NCBI GenBank assembly: GCA_015063605.1
Contig: SVTV01000034.1
Location: 1-34,166 of the forward strand
From: Oscillospiraceae bacterium
GTDB taxonomy: Bacteria; Bacillota; Clostridia; Oscillospirales; SIG627
DNA length: 34,166 bases
Direction of reading: 5' to 3'
The notes beneath the pieces are model-generated. The model was not told the origin of the DNA and did no database searches. It saw only the letters and a list, made by a program, of their open reading frames with translations. The position numbers and the translations under genes were made by a program. Below are positions 13,983 to 23,067 of this stretch, one piece after another (the first letter of the stretch is position 1; every line of letters begins with the position of its first letter).

Positions 13983-15437
13983 ATGAAGGTCACTCTCGAT
14001 CTTATTTCATCGAACGATCTTACGATCAGCCCCTACATACACGGCACATTCTTTGAGAATTTCGGAACTACCACCTATGACGGAATATACGTAGGTAAGG
14101 ATTCTCCCATTGAAAACATAAACGGTATAAGAAAAAGCGTTATCGACGGTATCAAGGAGGCGGGAATAACCGCTATCCGCTGGCCCGGCGGCTGCTGTGC
14201 AGACCATTACCATTGGAAATGGGGCATAGGCAAGGAACGCAAAAACAAAATGTTCATGCTTCTGAACAAGCGTGACAAGGAAATATGGCGTAACGACTTT
14301 GGAACGGACGAGTTCATTGAGCTTTGCCGTCTCACGGGTGCAGAGCCCGTCCTCGTTATAAATACCGCAACGGGAACACCCGAGGAATTCCGCGATTGGT
14401 TCGAATACTGCAACGGACCCGCCGAAACGGAATACGGTGCGATGAGAGCCGAAAACGGTCATCCCGAGCCCTATAACGTAAAGATATGGGGCATAGGAAA
14501 CACGGACGAAAATGTGTGGGTTGCAGATTATAATAATCCGGAATCATATGCACGCAATTATATGCGTTTTACAACCGTGCTTCGCGAGACTATTGACGAT
14601 CAGGACATGAAGGTCATAGGCCTCGGTCTTTCAAAACGTCATATGATGCCCGGATGGGTAGAAAAGTGTCTTGATGTACAAACGGGATTCGGAACGAGAA
14701 GAGCTCCCGATATGCTTTCGGTACATCATTATATCGGCGGTGCTAAAGGAACATACAGAGAATGCGGCGACGGCGTTGATTATTCCGACGAGCAGTATTA
14801 TTATACGCTCGACGCCGTAAAGCATTATGAACAAGACATAGAGCTTCACAGACAGTATATTGCGGAGCACGGAAACAAGAGACAAAAGACCACAATATGC
14901 TTCGACGAATGGGGTCTCTGGCATCCGGAAGCCACGATAGAAGCGGGACAGCGCCAAAGACAGACGATGCGTGACGGAATATTTGCGGCATTGACGCTCC
15001 ACCTCTTCTACAGAAAGTGCGATATCGTTGAATTCGCAATGGAAACACAGACCTGCAATCTTCTTCAGAGCCTCTTTGAAACGCAGGATGAGAAATGCTT
15101 CAAAACTCCCACATTCTATGTAATGAAGATGTTCCGCGACCATCTCGGAAACACACCCGTTGCATTACAATGCGATGATGAAATGACGGATGTTTTCGCT
15201 TCAAAGTCCTCCGACGGCAAAAAGCTTGTTGTAACTATAGCGAATAAAGACCTTTACGAAAGCAAGGAAGCAATAACCGCACCCGAGGGATATACTCTTT
15301 CCTCTGCAAGTATAATATATGCAGAGGATGTAAGAGCTTACAACACATTCGAGGATCCCTTCGTGATCAAAGAAAGCGTCTTTGAGGGCGACACCATACC
15401 TCCTCACAGCATAGTAAAGTTTGTTTTTGAAAAGTAA
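13983..15437 (+). CDS. abfA: GH51 alpha-L-arabinofuranosidase
   Basis: The enzyme releases terminal arabinofuranose from arabinoxylan or arabinan oligosaccharides. The 484-residue protein has no signal peptide, so it acts in the cytoplasm on imported oligosaccharides. Family landmarks are RWPGGCCADHYHW (about 66-78) and the nucleophile Glu309 in CFDEWGLW. The acid/base region reads WGIGNTDENVW (169-179), in which the Glu lies two positions later than in the usual GNE motif. Start 13983 is chosen over 13962 because AAGGAAGGG lies just upstream of it. A C-terminal beta-sandwich region follows the barrel from about residue 385. The gene is alone, with its own promoter and terminator; no transporter or AraR-like regulator is adjacent. 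Confidence 0.88.
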   Translation: MKVTLDLISSNDLTISPYIHGTFFENFGTTTYDGIYVGKDSPIENINGIRKSVIDGIKEAGITAIRWPGGCCADHYHWKWGIGKERKNKMFMLLNKRDKEIWRNDFGTDEFIELCRLTGAEPVLVINTATGTPEEFRDWFEYCNGPAETEYGAMRAENGHPEPYNVKIWGIGNTDENVWVADYNNPESYARNYMRFTTVLRETIDDQDMKVIGLGLSKRHMMPGWVEKCLDVQTGFGTRRAPDMLSVHHYIGGAKGTYRECGDGVDYSDEQYYYTLDAVKHYEQDIELHRQYIAEHGNKRQKTTICFDEWGLWHPEATIEAGQRQRQTMRDGIFAALTLHLFYRKCDIVEFAMETQTCNLLQSLFETQDEKCFKTPTFYVMKMFRDHLGNTPVALQCDDEMTDVFASKSSDGKKLVVTIANKDLYESKEAITAPEGYTLSSASIIYAEDVRAYNTFEDPFVIKESVFEGDTIPPHSIVKFVFEK

Positions 15438-15454
15438 ATATATCCATGAAAAAA

Positions 15455-15497
15455 CGGAGCTGTCTTTTCCGATCAAGACCGCTCCGTCTTTGTTTGG
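15455..15497 (+). terminator. terminator after the arabinofuranosidase gene
   Basis: ACGGAGC (15455-15461) pairs with GCTCCGT (15482-15488), followed by CTTTGTTT. Confidence 0.7.
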
Positions 15498-15518
15498 TGA
15501 CAATAATGTGATTTGCCT

Positions 15519-15547
15519 TGACATAAATGAAAAAATGGTGTATTATA
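15519..15547 (+). promoter_or_regulatory. sigma-A promoter of the esterase-thioesterase-ABC-secA operon
   Basis: TTGACA (15519-15524) and TATTAT (15542-15547) are 17 bases apart. The leader of about 120 bases contains a small TCCGA/TCGGA hairpin near 15632-15651, and a 19-codon frame (15583-15642) without a Shine-Dalgarno sequence that is probably not translated. Confidence 0.8.
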
Positions 15548-15676
15548 TTATACGTAGAAATATATCCTCACATATTATTAATATGCAAAGGATAATCGCA
15601 TCCGAACACGGAACGAAAATCACGGTAAAAGTCCGAGAATAAAATTTCGGATTTGACAGAAAGGCACGGTCAAATC

Positions 15677-16321
15677 ATGTTTACATCAAATATATTCACA
15701 TCAAAAGACGGCAAGAATATTTCATATCTTCTGACTATCCCCGACGGAGCAGACACGTCAAAGGAATCCTTACCCTTGATAATGTTTCTTCACGGTGCGG
15801 GAGAACGGGGAACGAATACGGATAAGCTCCGTGTTTACGCTGTACCGAAGATATTCACCTCCCCCGATTGCCCATACCGTGCAGTAACTCTTTCTCCTCA
15901 ATGTCCCGAGGGTGAAACTTTCCTGAATAATATGGACAGAGTAAAAGAGCTTCTTGACTATATCACCGATGAATGCAATATAGATAAGGACCGCATATCC
16001 TGCACAGGCTTGAGCATGGGCGGCTTCGGCACCTTTGAAATAGCTATGCAGTATCCCGAAACATTCTGCGCCATAGCCCCTGTTTGCGGCGGCGGTATGG
16101 AATGGCGGGGCGTATACCTTGCAAAAATGCCCGTATGGGCATTCCACGGAGTTCTCGATTGCTCCGTAAAATGTCTCCATTCGATCGAAATGGTAGAAGC
16201 TATAAATACAAGAGGCGGAAAAGCCAAGCTTACACTCTATCCCGATCTCCCCCACAACTGCTGGAACAGAGCTTATGAGGAAGACGAGCTTATTCCGTGG
16301 CTCTTATCTCAAAAAAAATAA
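15677..16321 (+). CDS. serine esterase/peptidase-like alpha/beta hydrolase
   Basis: The 214-residue cytoplasmic alpha/beta-hydrolase resembles the predicted-peptidase/PHB-depolymerase-like esterases. An oxyanion-hole motif FLHGAGERG is at about 37-45, the nucleophile is Ser113 in GLSMGGFG, the acid is probably Asp161 in HGVLD, and the base His193 is in LPHNCWN. The substrate is unknown; relatives include carbohydrate esterases, and the nearby arabinofuranosidase would suit a role in removing ester groups from plant polysaccharide fragments, but they have separate promoters. The start is uncertain: a TTG at 15653 is in frame, but ATG 15677 has GAAAGG upstream, at a rather long 12 bases. Confidence 0.75.
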   Translation: MFTSNIFTSKDGKNISYLLTIPDGADTSKESLPLIMFLHGAGERGTNTDKLRVYAVPKIFTSPDCPYRAVTLSPQCPEGETFLNNMDRVKELLDYITDECNIDKDRISCTGLSMGGFGTFEIAMQYPETFCAIAPVCGGGMEWRGVYLAKMPVWAFHGVLDCSVKCLHSIEMVEAINTRGGKAKLTLYPDLPHNCWNRAYEEDELIPWLLSQKK

Positions 16322-16336
16322 TGGAAGGTCAAAAAA

Positions 16337-17074
16337 ATGCTTGAAAGAGAAATACAATTCCACAGTTACGATGTAGATGCGGACGGAACGGTAAAGATAT
16401 CCTCTATAATGCATCACATGCAGCAGGCGGCAGGCGACGATCTGTCTCAAAGCGGTCTTACATACAAGGCAATGAGAGATCTGGGACACGTATTCGTTAT
16501 TTCAAAATCAAGAATGATCTTCTCAAGGCTTCCCGACTATGAAGCGCCGTTCACATTAAGAACAATCCCGATCCTCATACACGGTGCCACATTCATAAGA
16601 GATTTCTATCTCGAAAGAGACGGCGAAATATACATGAAAGCATCCACGGCGTGGGCTCTTCTTGATTACGAGAAACGTATACTTCTCAGGCCGTCGGTGC
16701 TTACTATAGACATACCTCATGATGTAAGCTGCTCGGTAGGCTTCGAGCCTACGAAAACAACTCTTCCGAGAGCCCTTTCCACAACGGATCCCTCGGAGAT
16801 TCTGGATAAGAGAAGAGTATACCGTTCGATGCTTGATGAAAACCGCCATTTGAACAATTGCCTCTATTCCGACCTTATCTTCGATTATACCAGCAGAATA
16901 TATAAGGCTCCCGAAATACAGATTTCCTTTATGAGTGAAGCCCGAGAGGATGACGTCATACTCATAAGCCGTATAGTTTCCGATGAATGTGAATACTTTA
17001 TAGGCTTCAACGAGACCCACGGAAGACGCTGCTTTGAAGCGTCCGTATCGGAAAGCGTAAAAAGCGTAAAATAA
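16337..17074 (+). CDS. acyl-ACP thioesterase (FatA/FatB-like)
   Basis: The 245-residue protein of the Acyl-ACP_TE family hydrolyses fatty acyl-ACP and ends fatty-acid chain elongation in the cytoplasm. It is a double hot-dog: the N-terminal domain begins [18 protein letters not shown] and includes [10 protein letters not shown], and the second domain carries [17 protein letters not shown] (about 169-185), the counterpart of the DxNxHVNN motif that bears catalytic Asp, Asn and His. It lies 15 bases after the esterase and 13 before the ABC ATPase, with AAGG-type ribosome binding sequence upstream. The chain-length preference cannot be read from the sequence. Confidence 0.87.
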   Translation: MLEREIQFHSYDVDADGTVKISSIMHHMQQAAGDDLSQSGLTYKAMRDLGHVFVISKSRMIFSRLPDYEAPFTLRTIPILIHGATFIRDFYLERDGEIYMKASTAWALLDYEKRILLRPSVLTIDIPHDVSCSVGFEPTKTTLPRALSTTDPSEILDKRRVYRSMLDENRHLNNCLYSDLIFDYTSRIYKAPEIQISFMSEAREDDVILISRIVSDECEYFIGFNETHGRRCFEASVSESVKSVK

Positions 17075-17087
17075 TAATAAGGATCAA

Positions 17088-17900
17088 GTGACAGCAATGA
17101 ATGATTTTCAGAACACACCTCCCGTATTGGAGGTTCGTGACCTCAATAAAAGCTTCGATAAAACAGATGTTTTAAAGGGCGTAAATTTTTCAGTAAGCAA
17201 GGGAGAGGCTCTTACGATAATAGGATCCTCCGGAAGCGGAAAGACCACACTCCTCAGATGCATAAACTTCCTTGAAACAGCGGAAAAGGGCAAGATACTC
17301 GTTAACGGCAATGTGATCTTCGATGCCGAAAGCACACACAAGGATACCCCCGAAGAAAAGCGTCAGAAGCAGCTTTCTCTCGGTCTCGTTTTTCAGTCCT
17401 TCAACCTTTTCCCGCAGTATAACGTTTTACAGAATGTTACTCTTGCAAGCAATCTGGCGGCAAAAAGCAACCCTGATTTCAAAAAGCACAAAAAAGAGAT
17501 CTTAGCCGAAATAGAAGAAAATGCAAAGCGTCTGATCGCAAGAGTCGGTCTTACGGAAAAGCTTAACAATTATCCCTGCGAGCTTTCGGGCGGACAGCAG
17601 CAGCGTGTGGCAATTGCCCGCGCTCTCGCCATGAATCCCGCAATACTCTGCTTCGACGAGCCTACCAGCGCCCTCGACCCCGAGCTTACGGGCGAGGTGC
17701 TTGCAGTTATAAAGGATCTTGCAAACGACGGTATCACAATGATAATAGTAACTCACGAAATGAAATTCGCCCGTGATGTATCGAGCAGAGTAATATTCAT
17801 GGACAGCGGTGTCATTGCGGAAAGCGGAACTCCGGAGGAAATATTCGAAAATCCCAAGTCCGAAAGACTGAGAAACTTCCTCAATTATTTATCAAACTAA
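17088..17900 (+). CDS. amino-acid ABC transporter ATP-binding protein (orphan)
   Basis: This 270-residue ATPase of the polar amino acid uptake family (GlnQ/HisP-like) carries Walker [10 protein letters not shown] (about 41-49), Q-loop [11 protein letters not shown], signature LSGGQQQR, Walker [11 protein letters not shown] and the switch His in [10 protein letters not shown]. An insertion of about 20 charged residues lies between Walker A and the Q-loop. No permease or binding protein gene is nearby, so its membrane partner must be elsewhere. The GTG at 17088 is 4-5 bases after AAGGA; ATG 17097 is the alternative start. Confidence 0.88.
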   Translation: MTAMNDFQNTPPVLEVRDLNKSFDKTDVLKGVNFSVSKGEALTIIGSSGSGKTTLLRCINFLETAEKGKILVNGNVIFDAESTHKDTPEEKRQKQLSLGLVFQSFNLFPQYNVLQNVTLASNLAAKSNPDFKKHKKEILAEIEENAKRLIARVGLTEKLNNYPCELSGGQQQRVAIARALAMNPAILCFDEPTSALDPELTGEVLAVIKDLANDGITMIIVTHEMKFARDVSSRVIFMDSGVIAESGTPEEIFENPKSERLRNFLNYLSN

Positions 17901-17916
17901 GAAAGGTATAAGCTTA

Positions 17917-20685
17917 ATGGGCATACTTACCAAGGTATTCGGTACACACAGCGACCATGCCATAAAAAAAATAATGCCGATCGTAAAAAAGATCGAGGCA
18001 CTTGAAGATGATTACAAAAAGTTTTCGGATGAAGCGCTGAAGGCGAAAACAAACGAATTCAAGGAGAGATTATCAAAGGGAGAGACCGAGGACGATATCC
18101 TTCCCGAAGCCTTTGCCACCATGCGTGAAGCGGCGTACAGAGTTCTCGGAATGCGTCCCTTCAGAGTACAGCTTATAGGCGGTATCATACTTCATCAGGG
18201 CAGAATTGCCGAAATGAAGACAGGCGAGGGAAAAACTCTCACCGCTACTCTTCCCTCTTATCTCAATGCTCTCTGCGGTAAAGGCGTTCATATCGTCACG
18301 GTAAACGATTATCTTGCAAGAAGAGACAGCGAATGGATGGGAAAGATCTATAATTTCTTAGGTCTCTCCGTAGGGCTTATAGTTCACGGCGCCTCCCACG
18401 ATGATAAAAAAGCGGCATATGAAGCCGATATAACATATTGCACCAACAATGAGCTTGGCTTTGACTATCTCCGTGACAATATGGTCATATACAAGGAACA
18501 GATGGTTCAGCGCGGCCATGCCTTTGCCATTGTTGACGAGGTGGACAGCATTCTTATCGACGAAGCCAGAACTCCCCTTATCATTTCGGGTACGGGAGAT
18601 GATTCCACACCTCTGTATGCTTCTGCGGATGCTTTCGTAAAGCGTCTGCGTCAATTCAGAATCAAGGAAATAGACGCAAAAGAATCCGATGAGAATATAG
18701 ATGCCGACTATATTGTTGACGAAAAAGCCCGTACCGCGGTCCTTACTCCCAAGGGTATAGAAAAGGCGGAAAAGGCGTTCAACGTGGAAAATTGGGGCGA
18801 CCCCGAAAATTCCGCTCTTCAGCACCATGTAACTCAGGCTATGCGCGCTATAGGCGTAATGAAGAAGGACATCGATTACGTTGTCAAAAACGATCAGGTC
18901 CTTATTGTTGACAGCTTCACGGGAAGAATAATGCCCGGAAGGCGCTATTCCGATGGACTCCATCAAGCGATAGAAGCCAAGGAAGGCGTAAAGATTGAAA
19001 AGGAATCAAAAACATTAGCCACCATTACCTTCCAGAACTTCTTCCGCCTTTACAATAAGCTTTCGGGTATGACGGGTACCGCTCTTACGGAAGAGGACGA
19101 ATTCAAGGAAATATACGCCCTTGATGTTGTGGAAATTCCCACAAATATGCCCATGGTGAGAGATGACCGTCCCGACAGAGTATTCAAAACTCAGAACGGA
19201 AAATATCTTGCCATAATTAAGGAAATAAAGGAATGTGTAAAGCGTGAACAGCCCGTTCTCGTAGGTACTGTATCTATAGAAAAATCCGAGCTTCTAAGCC
19301 GACTTCTTGAAAAGGAAGGCATCAAGCACAATGTGCTCAACGCAAAGCATCATTTGCGTGAAGCTGAAATAATCGCTCAGGCGGGTTGTCCCGGTGCAGT
19401 TACCATTTCCACCAATATGGCGGGAAGAGGCACCGATATCAAGCTCGGCGGTAACCCCGAATATCTTGCAAAGTCCGAAATGCGCAAGGAAGGCATGGAG
19501 GAAGAGCTTATCGCTCTCTCCGACAGCTTCTTTGATACAGATGACGAAACCATCATAGAAGCAAGACGCATCTTTTCCGAAAAAGTATCCTTCTTTAAAA
19601 AGAAGACCGAACCCGAAGCGGAAAAGGTCAGAAATGCGGGCGGTCTTTATATAATCGGTACGGAGCGCCACGAATCGAGAAGAATCGACAATCAGCTCAG
19701 AGGACGTGCGGGACGTCAGGGAGACCCCGGTGTTTCAGCCTTCTATCTTTCCTTTGAGGACGATCTTCTCCGCCTGTTCGGAAGCGAAAAGGTCATAAGC
19801 GTAGCAAACGCACTCGGTCTTGAAGAGGATCAGCAGATAGATGCCAAGATCATTTCCAATTCCGTTGAAAACGCTCAGAAGCGTCTTGAGGGCAATAACT
19901 TCCAACGCCGTAAAACAGTTCTCATGTATGATGACGTAATGAATCAGCAGAGAAACATAATTTACGATCAACGCCGTTCAGTGCTTGACGGAAAAGACCT
20001 TAAGGAAACTCTCCACAATATGATGACGGGTCTTATCGAAAGCACGGTCGATTCCTTCTGCTCTTCGGATGTTCCCGATGAATTCCATTTTGACGAGCTG
20101 AGGGCTCACTTCATGGGTATTCTTACAACGGAAGACGATTTCAAGTATACTCAGGAGGAGCTTAATCACGTATCTGCCGATACCATAAAGGAATTGCTCC
20201 TTGAACGTGCGGAAAAGCTTTATGCGTCTAAAGAAGAGCTTTTCGGTGCGGAAAAATTCCGTGAGGTAGAGCGTGTTATCCTTCTCAAGAATGTTGACCG
20301 TCAATGGATGGATCACCTGGACGCAATGAATGAGCTTATGGGCGCCATAGGACTTCATGCGTACGGTCAGAGAAATCCCGTTACCGAATACAAGATACAA
20401 GGCTCGGTAATGTTCGAAGAGCTCATTGACGCTATACGAACAGATACGATAATGCAGTTGTTCAGAGTTTTCCCCGTAAGCGAGATAAAGCGTGAACAGG
20501 TATTGAAGGAATCGGAAAACTCAAGAGGGCTTCCCGGAAAGAAGGGCACTTCCGTTAAAAAGCCGGGAGCTGTTCCCGTAACAAGCAAAAAAGTGGGAAG
20601 AAACGATCCCTGTCCCTGCGGAAGCGGCAAAAAATACAAAAAGTGCTGCGGCGCAAATCAGGAATCGGATAACGAAGGGGAATAA
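17917..20685 (+). CDS. secA: protein translocase ATPase SecA
   Basis: SecA drives export of signal-peptide proteins through SecYEG. The 922-residue protein has the full domain order: Walker A MKTGEGKTL (100-108), DEVD box (207-210) followed by SILIDEARTPLIISG, the preprotein cross-linking region, second nucleotide-binding fold with TNMAGRGTDI and QLRGRAGRQGDPG, helical scaffold, and a C-terminal zinc-binding SEC-C motif DPCPCGSGKKYKKCC. It starts 16 bases after the ABC ATPase gene with AAGAAAGG upstream, and is the last gene of its operon. prfB, which often follows secA in Firmicutes, is absent. No second secA is seen. Confidence 0.98.
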   Translation: MGILTKVFGTHSDHAIKKIMPIVKKIEALEDDYKKFSDEALKAKTNEFKERLSKGETEDDILPEAFATMREAAYRVLGMRPFRVQLIGGIILHQGRIAEMKTGEGKTLTATLPSYLNALCGKGVHIVTVNDYLARRDSEWMGKIYNFLGLSVGLIVHGASHDDKKAAYEADITYCTNNELGFDYLRDNMVIYKEQMVQRGHAFAIVDEVDSILIDEARTPLIISGTGDDSTPLYASADAFVKRLRQFRIKEIDAKESDENIDADYIVDEKARTAVLTPKGIEKAEKAFNVENWGDPENSALQHHVTQAMRAIGVMKKDIDYVVKNDQVLIVDSFTGRIMPGRRYSDGLHQAIEAKEGVKIEKESKTLATITFQNFFRLYNKLSGMTGTALTEEDEFKEIYALDVVEIPTNMPMVRDDRPDRVFKTQNGKYLAIIKEIKECVKREQPVLVGTVSIEKSELLSRLLEKEGIKHNVLNAKHHLREAEIIAQAGCPGAVTISTNMAGRGTDIKLGGNPEYLAKSEMRKEGMEEELIALSDSFFDTDDETIIEARRIFSEKVSFFKKKTEPEAEKVRNAGGLYIIGTERHESRRIDNQLRGRAGRQGDPGVSAFYLSFEDDLLRLFGSEKVISVANALGLEEDQQIDAKIISNSVENAQKRLEGNNFQRRKTVLMYDDVMNQQRNIIYDQRRSVLDGKDLKETLHNMMTGLIESTVDSFCSSDVPDEFHFDELRAHFMGILTTEDDFKYTQEELNHVSADTIKELLLERAEKLYASKEELFGAEKFREVERVILLKNVDRQWMDHLDAMNELMGAIGLHAYGQRNPVTEYKIQGSVMFEELIDAIRTDTIMQLFRVFPVSEIKREQVLKESENSRGLPGKKGTSVKKPGAVPVTSKKVGRNDPCPCGSGKKYKKCCGANQESDNEGE

Positions 20686-20729
20686 TTATCGACACCCCGT
20701 AAGTAATTACACAAATTAAAGCTGCGTAA

Positions 20730-20771
20730 AAAGGGGTTGCCGTGATCATGCGGTACCCCTTTACATTTTTT
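20730..20771 (+). terminator. terminator after secA
   Basis: AAAGGGGT (20730-20737) pairs with ACCCCTTT (20755-20762) with an inner CCG/CGG, followed by ACATTTTTT. Confidence 0.8.
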
Positions 20772-20793
20772 AAGAATGAAAGGAATCAAAAAC

Positions 20794-21471
20794 ATGAACA
20801 GAAACAACAGTATAATCTGGGGCATAGTACTGATCGTCATAGGTGTGCTGTTCGCCCTCAACGCATTGAACATCACAAACATTGATATATTCTTCGACGG
20901 TTGGTGGACGCTCTTCATAATCGTTCCCTGTGCTATAGGCTTATTTACCGAAAAGGATAAAACGGGAAATCTGATCGGCGTGGGCGTCGGTGTTTACCTT
21001 CTCCTTTGCTGTCAGGATATATTGAGCTTTTCCACCACATGGAAGCTTCTCATTCCCGCAATAATCGTGATAGTCGGTTTAAACATGATCGTAAAAGGCT
21101 TCAATGCGGGAAAGACGAATAATATAGTTATAGAAAACACACAGAACGGCGATGGGATGAGATCTCATAGCGCAGCCTTCTCGGGATGCGAAGCAAGATA
21201 TGACGGCGAGGTATTCAACGGAGCAAACCTTACAGCCGCCTTCGGAGGATTAAAATGCGACCTTCGTAATGCCGTTATCGAAAGGGATTGCGTGATCCAA
21301 ACGACAACGGCATTCGGCGGTATCGATATTCTTGTTCCGCCGTACGTTAACGTAAAAACAAATGTGACCTGTATCTTCGGCGGTATCTCCAACAAAACCG
21401 TTCTCAATCAAGGCTCTCCCACCATATATATAAACGGAAATTGTATGTTTGGAGGAGTTGAGATCAAATGA
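20794..21471 (+). CDS. LiaF-like membrane protein
   Basis: This 225-residue protein has four hydrophobic N-terminal segments, starting with SIIWGIVLIVIGVLFALNAL, resembling the LiaI/LiaF-like transmembrane region. The C-terminal beta-repeat domain has four recurring FGG turns (AFGGLKC, AFGGIDI, IFGGISN, MFGGVEI), as in the LiaF C-terminal domain. LiaF proteins restrain cell-envelope stress signalling by the LiaS/VraS histidine kinase, but no kinase or regulator gene is present here. Start 20794 is preferred over 20776 because GAAAGGA lies 9 bases upstream. The last codons overlap the next gene by 4 bases. Confidence 0.75.
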   Translation: MNRNNSIIWGIVLIVIGVLFALNALNITNIDIFFDGWWTLFIIVPCAIGLFTEKDKTGNLIGVGVGVYLLLCCQDILSFSTTWKLLIPAIIVIVGLNMIVKGFNAGKTNNIVIENTQNGDGMRSHSAAFSGCEARYDGEVFNGANLTAAFGGLKCDLRNAVIERDCVIQTTTAFGGIDILVPPYVNVKTNVTCIFGGISNKTVLNQGSPTIYINGNCMFGGVEIK

Positions 21472-22283
21472 AGATCCTCTTGAATATTATAAAATATTTT
21501 GCCATTGCCCTTGCGATCTTTCTTGTTGTCAGCATTTTTGAAGGAGTTATGGGTATTCTCGGCTCCTTCGCAGGTCCTTCAAGCAGCGGTGACGCCGTAG
21601 GCGATCTAAAAAGCTATTCCGTTTTATCGGACATAACAAGCCTTGATATCGAGATCAACGCCGCAGACTTTACCGTTAAGCAAGGAGAAGCCTTCTCGGT
21701 CGAAAGCAATCTAAAGGGTCTTAAGGTCGAAGAGAAAAACGGAAAGCTTACGATCGAGGACAAAAAGCATTTCGGCTCAGGTACAAGCTATAACGGGGCA
21801 TTTCTCACTCTTACGATCCCCTCGGATACCGTATTTGAAAAAGTAAATATCATAACGGGTGCGGGAAGATTCACCGTAGAAAGCCTGACAACTGATATTC
21901 TGAATTTTGAATTGGGTGCCGGCGAGGTAATATGCGATAAGATAACCGCATCGAGAAGCGCCGACATTGACGGCGGGGCGGGAAAGATCACCGTAACAAA
22001 CGGAAGCTTTCACGATCTTGATTTCGATATGGGTATCGGACAGTTGAATTTCACAGCCGCATTAAGCGGAAAAAGCGAATTTGACTTAGGTGTCGGCGAA
22101 TCAAACATAACAGTTATCGGTTCAAAGGATGAATACAGCCTTGATATAGAAAAAGGTATCGGAACCATAACCCTTGACGGAAAGAACATATCAAACACCG
22201 AGATCCGCGGCGGCAGTGCAGGCTCTATCGATATAAGCGGCGGTATAGGTGCTGTCAACGTGAATTTCAAAAAGGGAGAGTAA
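21468..22283 (+). CDS. DUF4097-like beta-repeat protein with N-terminal membrane anchor
   Basis: The 271-residue protein starts with a hydrophobic anchor, IIKYFAIALAIFLVVSIFEGV (about 7-27), after which a Ser/Gly-rich linker leads into a region of short repeated strands. Turns such as GAGRFTVES, GAGEVICDK, GAGKITVTN, GIGQLNFTA, GVGESNITV, GIGTITLDG and GIGAVNVNF recur about every 20 residues, giving a right-handed beta-solenoid-like repeat typical of DUF4097/DUF2807-type putative adhesins. It would sit outside the membrane or be anchored to it. It overlaps the LiaF-like gene (ATGA), so both are co-translated. Function is unknown; the pair suggests an envelope-sensing role. Confidence 0.7.
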   Translation: MKILLNIIKYFAIALAIFLVVSIFEGVMGILGSFAGPSSSGDAVGDLKSYSVLSDITSLDIEINAADFTVKQGEAFSVESNLKGLKVEEKNGKLTIEDKKHFGSGTSYNGAFLTLTIPSDTVFEKVNIITGAGRFTVESLTTDILNFELGAGEVICDKITASRSADIDGGAGKITVTNGSFHDLDFDMGIGQLNFTAALSGKSEFDLGVGESNITVIGSKDEYSLDIEKGIGTITLDGKNISNTEIRGGSAGSIDISGGIGAVNVNFKKGE

Positions 22284-22286
22284 AAG

Positions 22287-23033
22287 ATGTACGGAGTAAA
22301 TCTTATTGCTGTATTCAATGCTTCCGCCGACAGAGTGTTGATGTGTAAAAGAAAGAAAAAACCTTATAAGGGTCTTTATAATTTCGTTGGCGGTCATATT
22401 GAGGAAGGCGAAGAAAGCCTCTGTGCCGCTTACAGAGAGCTTTTCGAGGAAACAGGAATAACGAGAGACGATATAAAGCTTATCCACCTTATGGACACCG
22501 TATATCATATGGATTCATGCCGCATGGAGGTGTACGTGGGAAGACTCAACAAGGAGATCGAGCCTCACGGTGACGAAAACGAGCTTGTATGGATGACTCT
22601 CGACCACGATTTCTTCTCTATGGAAAAATTCGCGGGAGAAGGCAACATCGGTCATATAATGGAGCATGTAAAGTATTGGAATCTCGTTTCCTTTACCCAT
22701 ACCATGAATCTGCGTCCCTCGCCTTTCGAACAGATAAGCTCCGGAAAAAAGACCGTGGAGCTTCGTCTATACGACGAAAAGAGGCGTAAGATCGCCGTCG
22801 GAGACAAGATCGTATTTAAGAATACAGACACCTCTGCTGAAATAACCGCAGAAGTAATAAAGCTTCACCGTGCTCCTTCATTTTTTGAGCTTATGAAAAC
22901 GGTATCCCCGGAAAAATGCGGATTCCCAAAAAGCATCTCTGCCATCGAATGTGCAGAAGCCATGAGAGATTATTATTCCGAAAATGAAGAAAAAGAAAAC
23001 GGAGTTCTGGGAATAGAGATAAAGGTATTATAA
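22287..23033 (+). CDS. Nudix hydrolase fused to an ASCH domain
   Basis: The 248-residue protein has an N-terminal Nudix domain with a full box GX5EX7REXXEEXG in the segment starting GHIEEGEE (about residues 36-58), whose REXXEE glutamates bind Mg2+. From about residue 137 it has an ASCH domain, shown by MNLRPSPFEQISSGKKTVEL and RRKIAVGDKIVF. Nudix enzymes hydrolyse nucleoside diphosphates linked to another group; ASCH proteins bind RNA or modified nucleosides, and the E. coli YqfB member hydrolyses N4-acetylcytidine. The fusion suggests removal of modified nucleotides, but that is inference. It lies 3 bases after the DUF4097-like gene and is probably in the same operon. Confidence 0.85.
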   Translation: MYGVNLIAVFNASADRVLMCKRKKKPYKGLYNFVGGHIEEGEESLCAAYRELFEETGITRDDIKLIHLMDTVYHMDSCRMEVYVGRLNKEIEPHGDENELVWMTLDHDFFSMEKFAGEGNIGHIMEHVKYWNLVSFTHTMNLRPSPFEQISSGKKTVELRLYDEKRRKIAVGDKIVFKNTDTSAEITAEVIKLHRAPSFFELMKTVSPEKCGFPKSISAIECAEAMRDYYSENEEKENGVLGIEIKVL

Positions 23034-23039
23034 AAAAAC

Positions 23040-23067
23040 CGAGGGTGACGCATTACCGTTACCCTCA
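23040..23067 (+). terminator. possible terminator after the Nudix-ASCH gene
   Basis: GAGGGTGACG (23041-23050) pairs with CGTTACCCTC (23057-23066) with one G-U pair and a 6-base loop. A U-tract is weak on the plus strand. The AT-rich bases 23068-23252 contain a short palindrome at 23114-23133 and no gene. Confidence 0.5.

Noticed and set aside
15421..15642. Open frame overlapping the end of the arabinofuranosidase
   Set aside because: It begins inside abfA, spans the terminator and the next promoter, and has no ribosome binding site.
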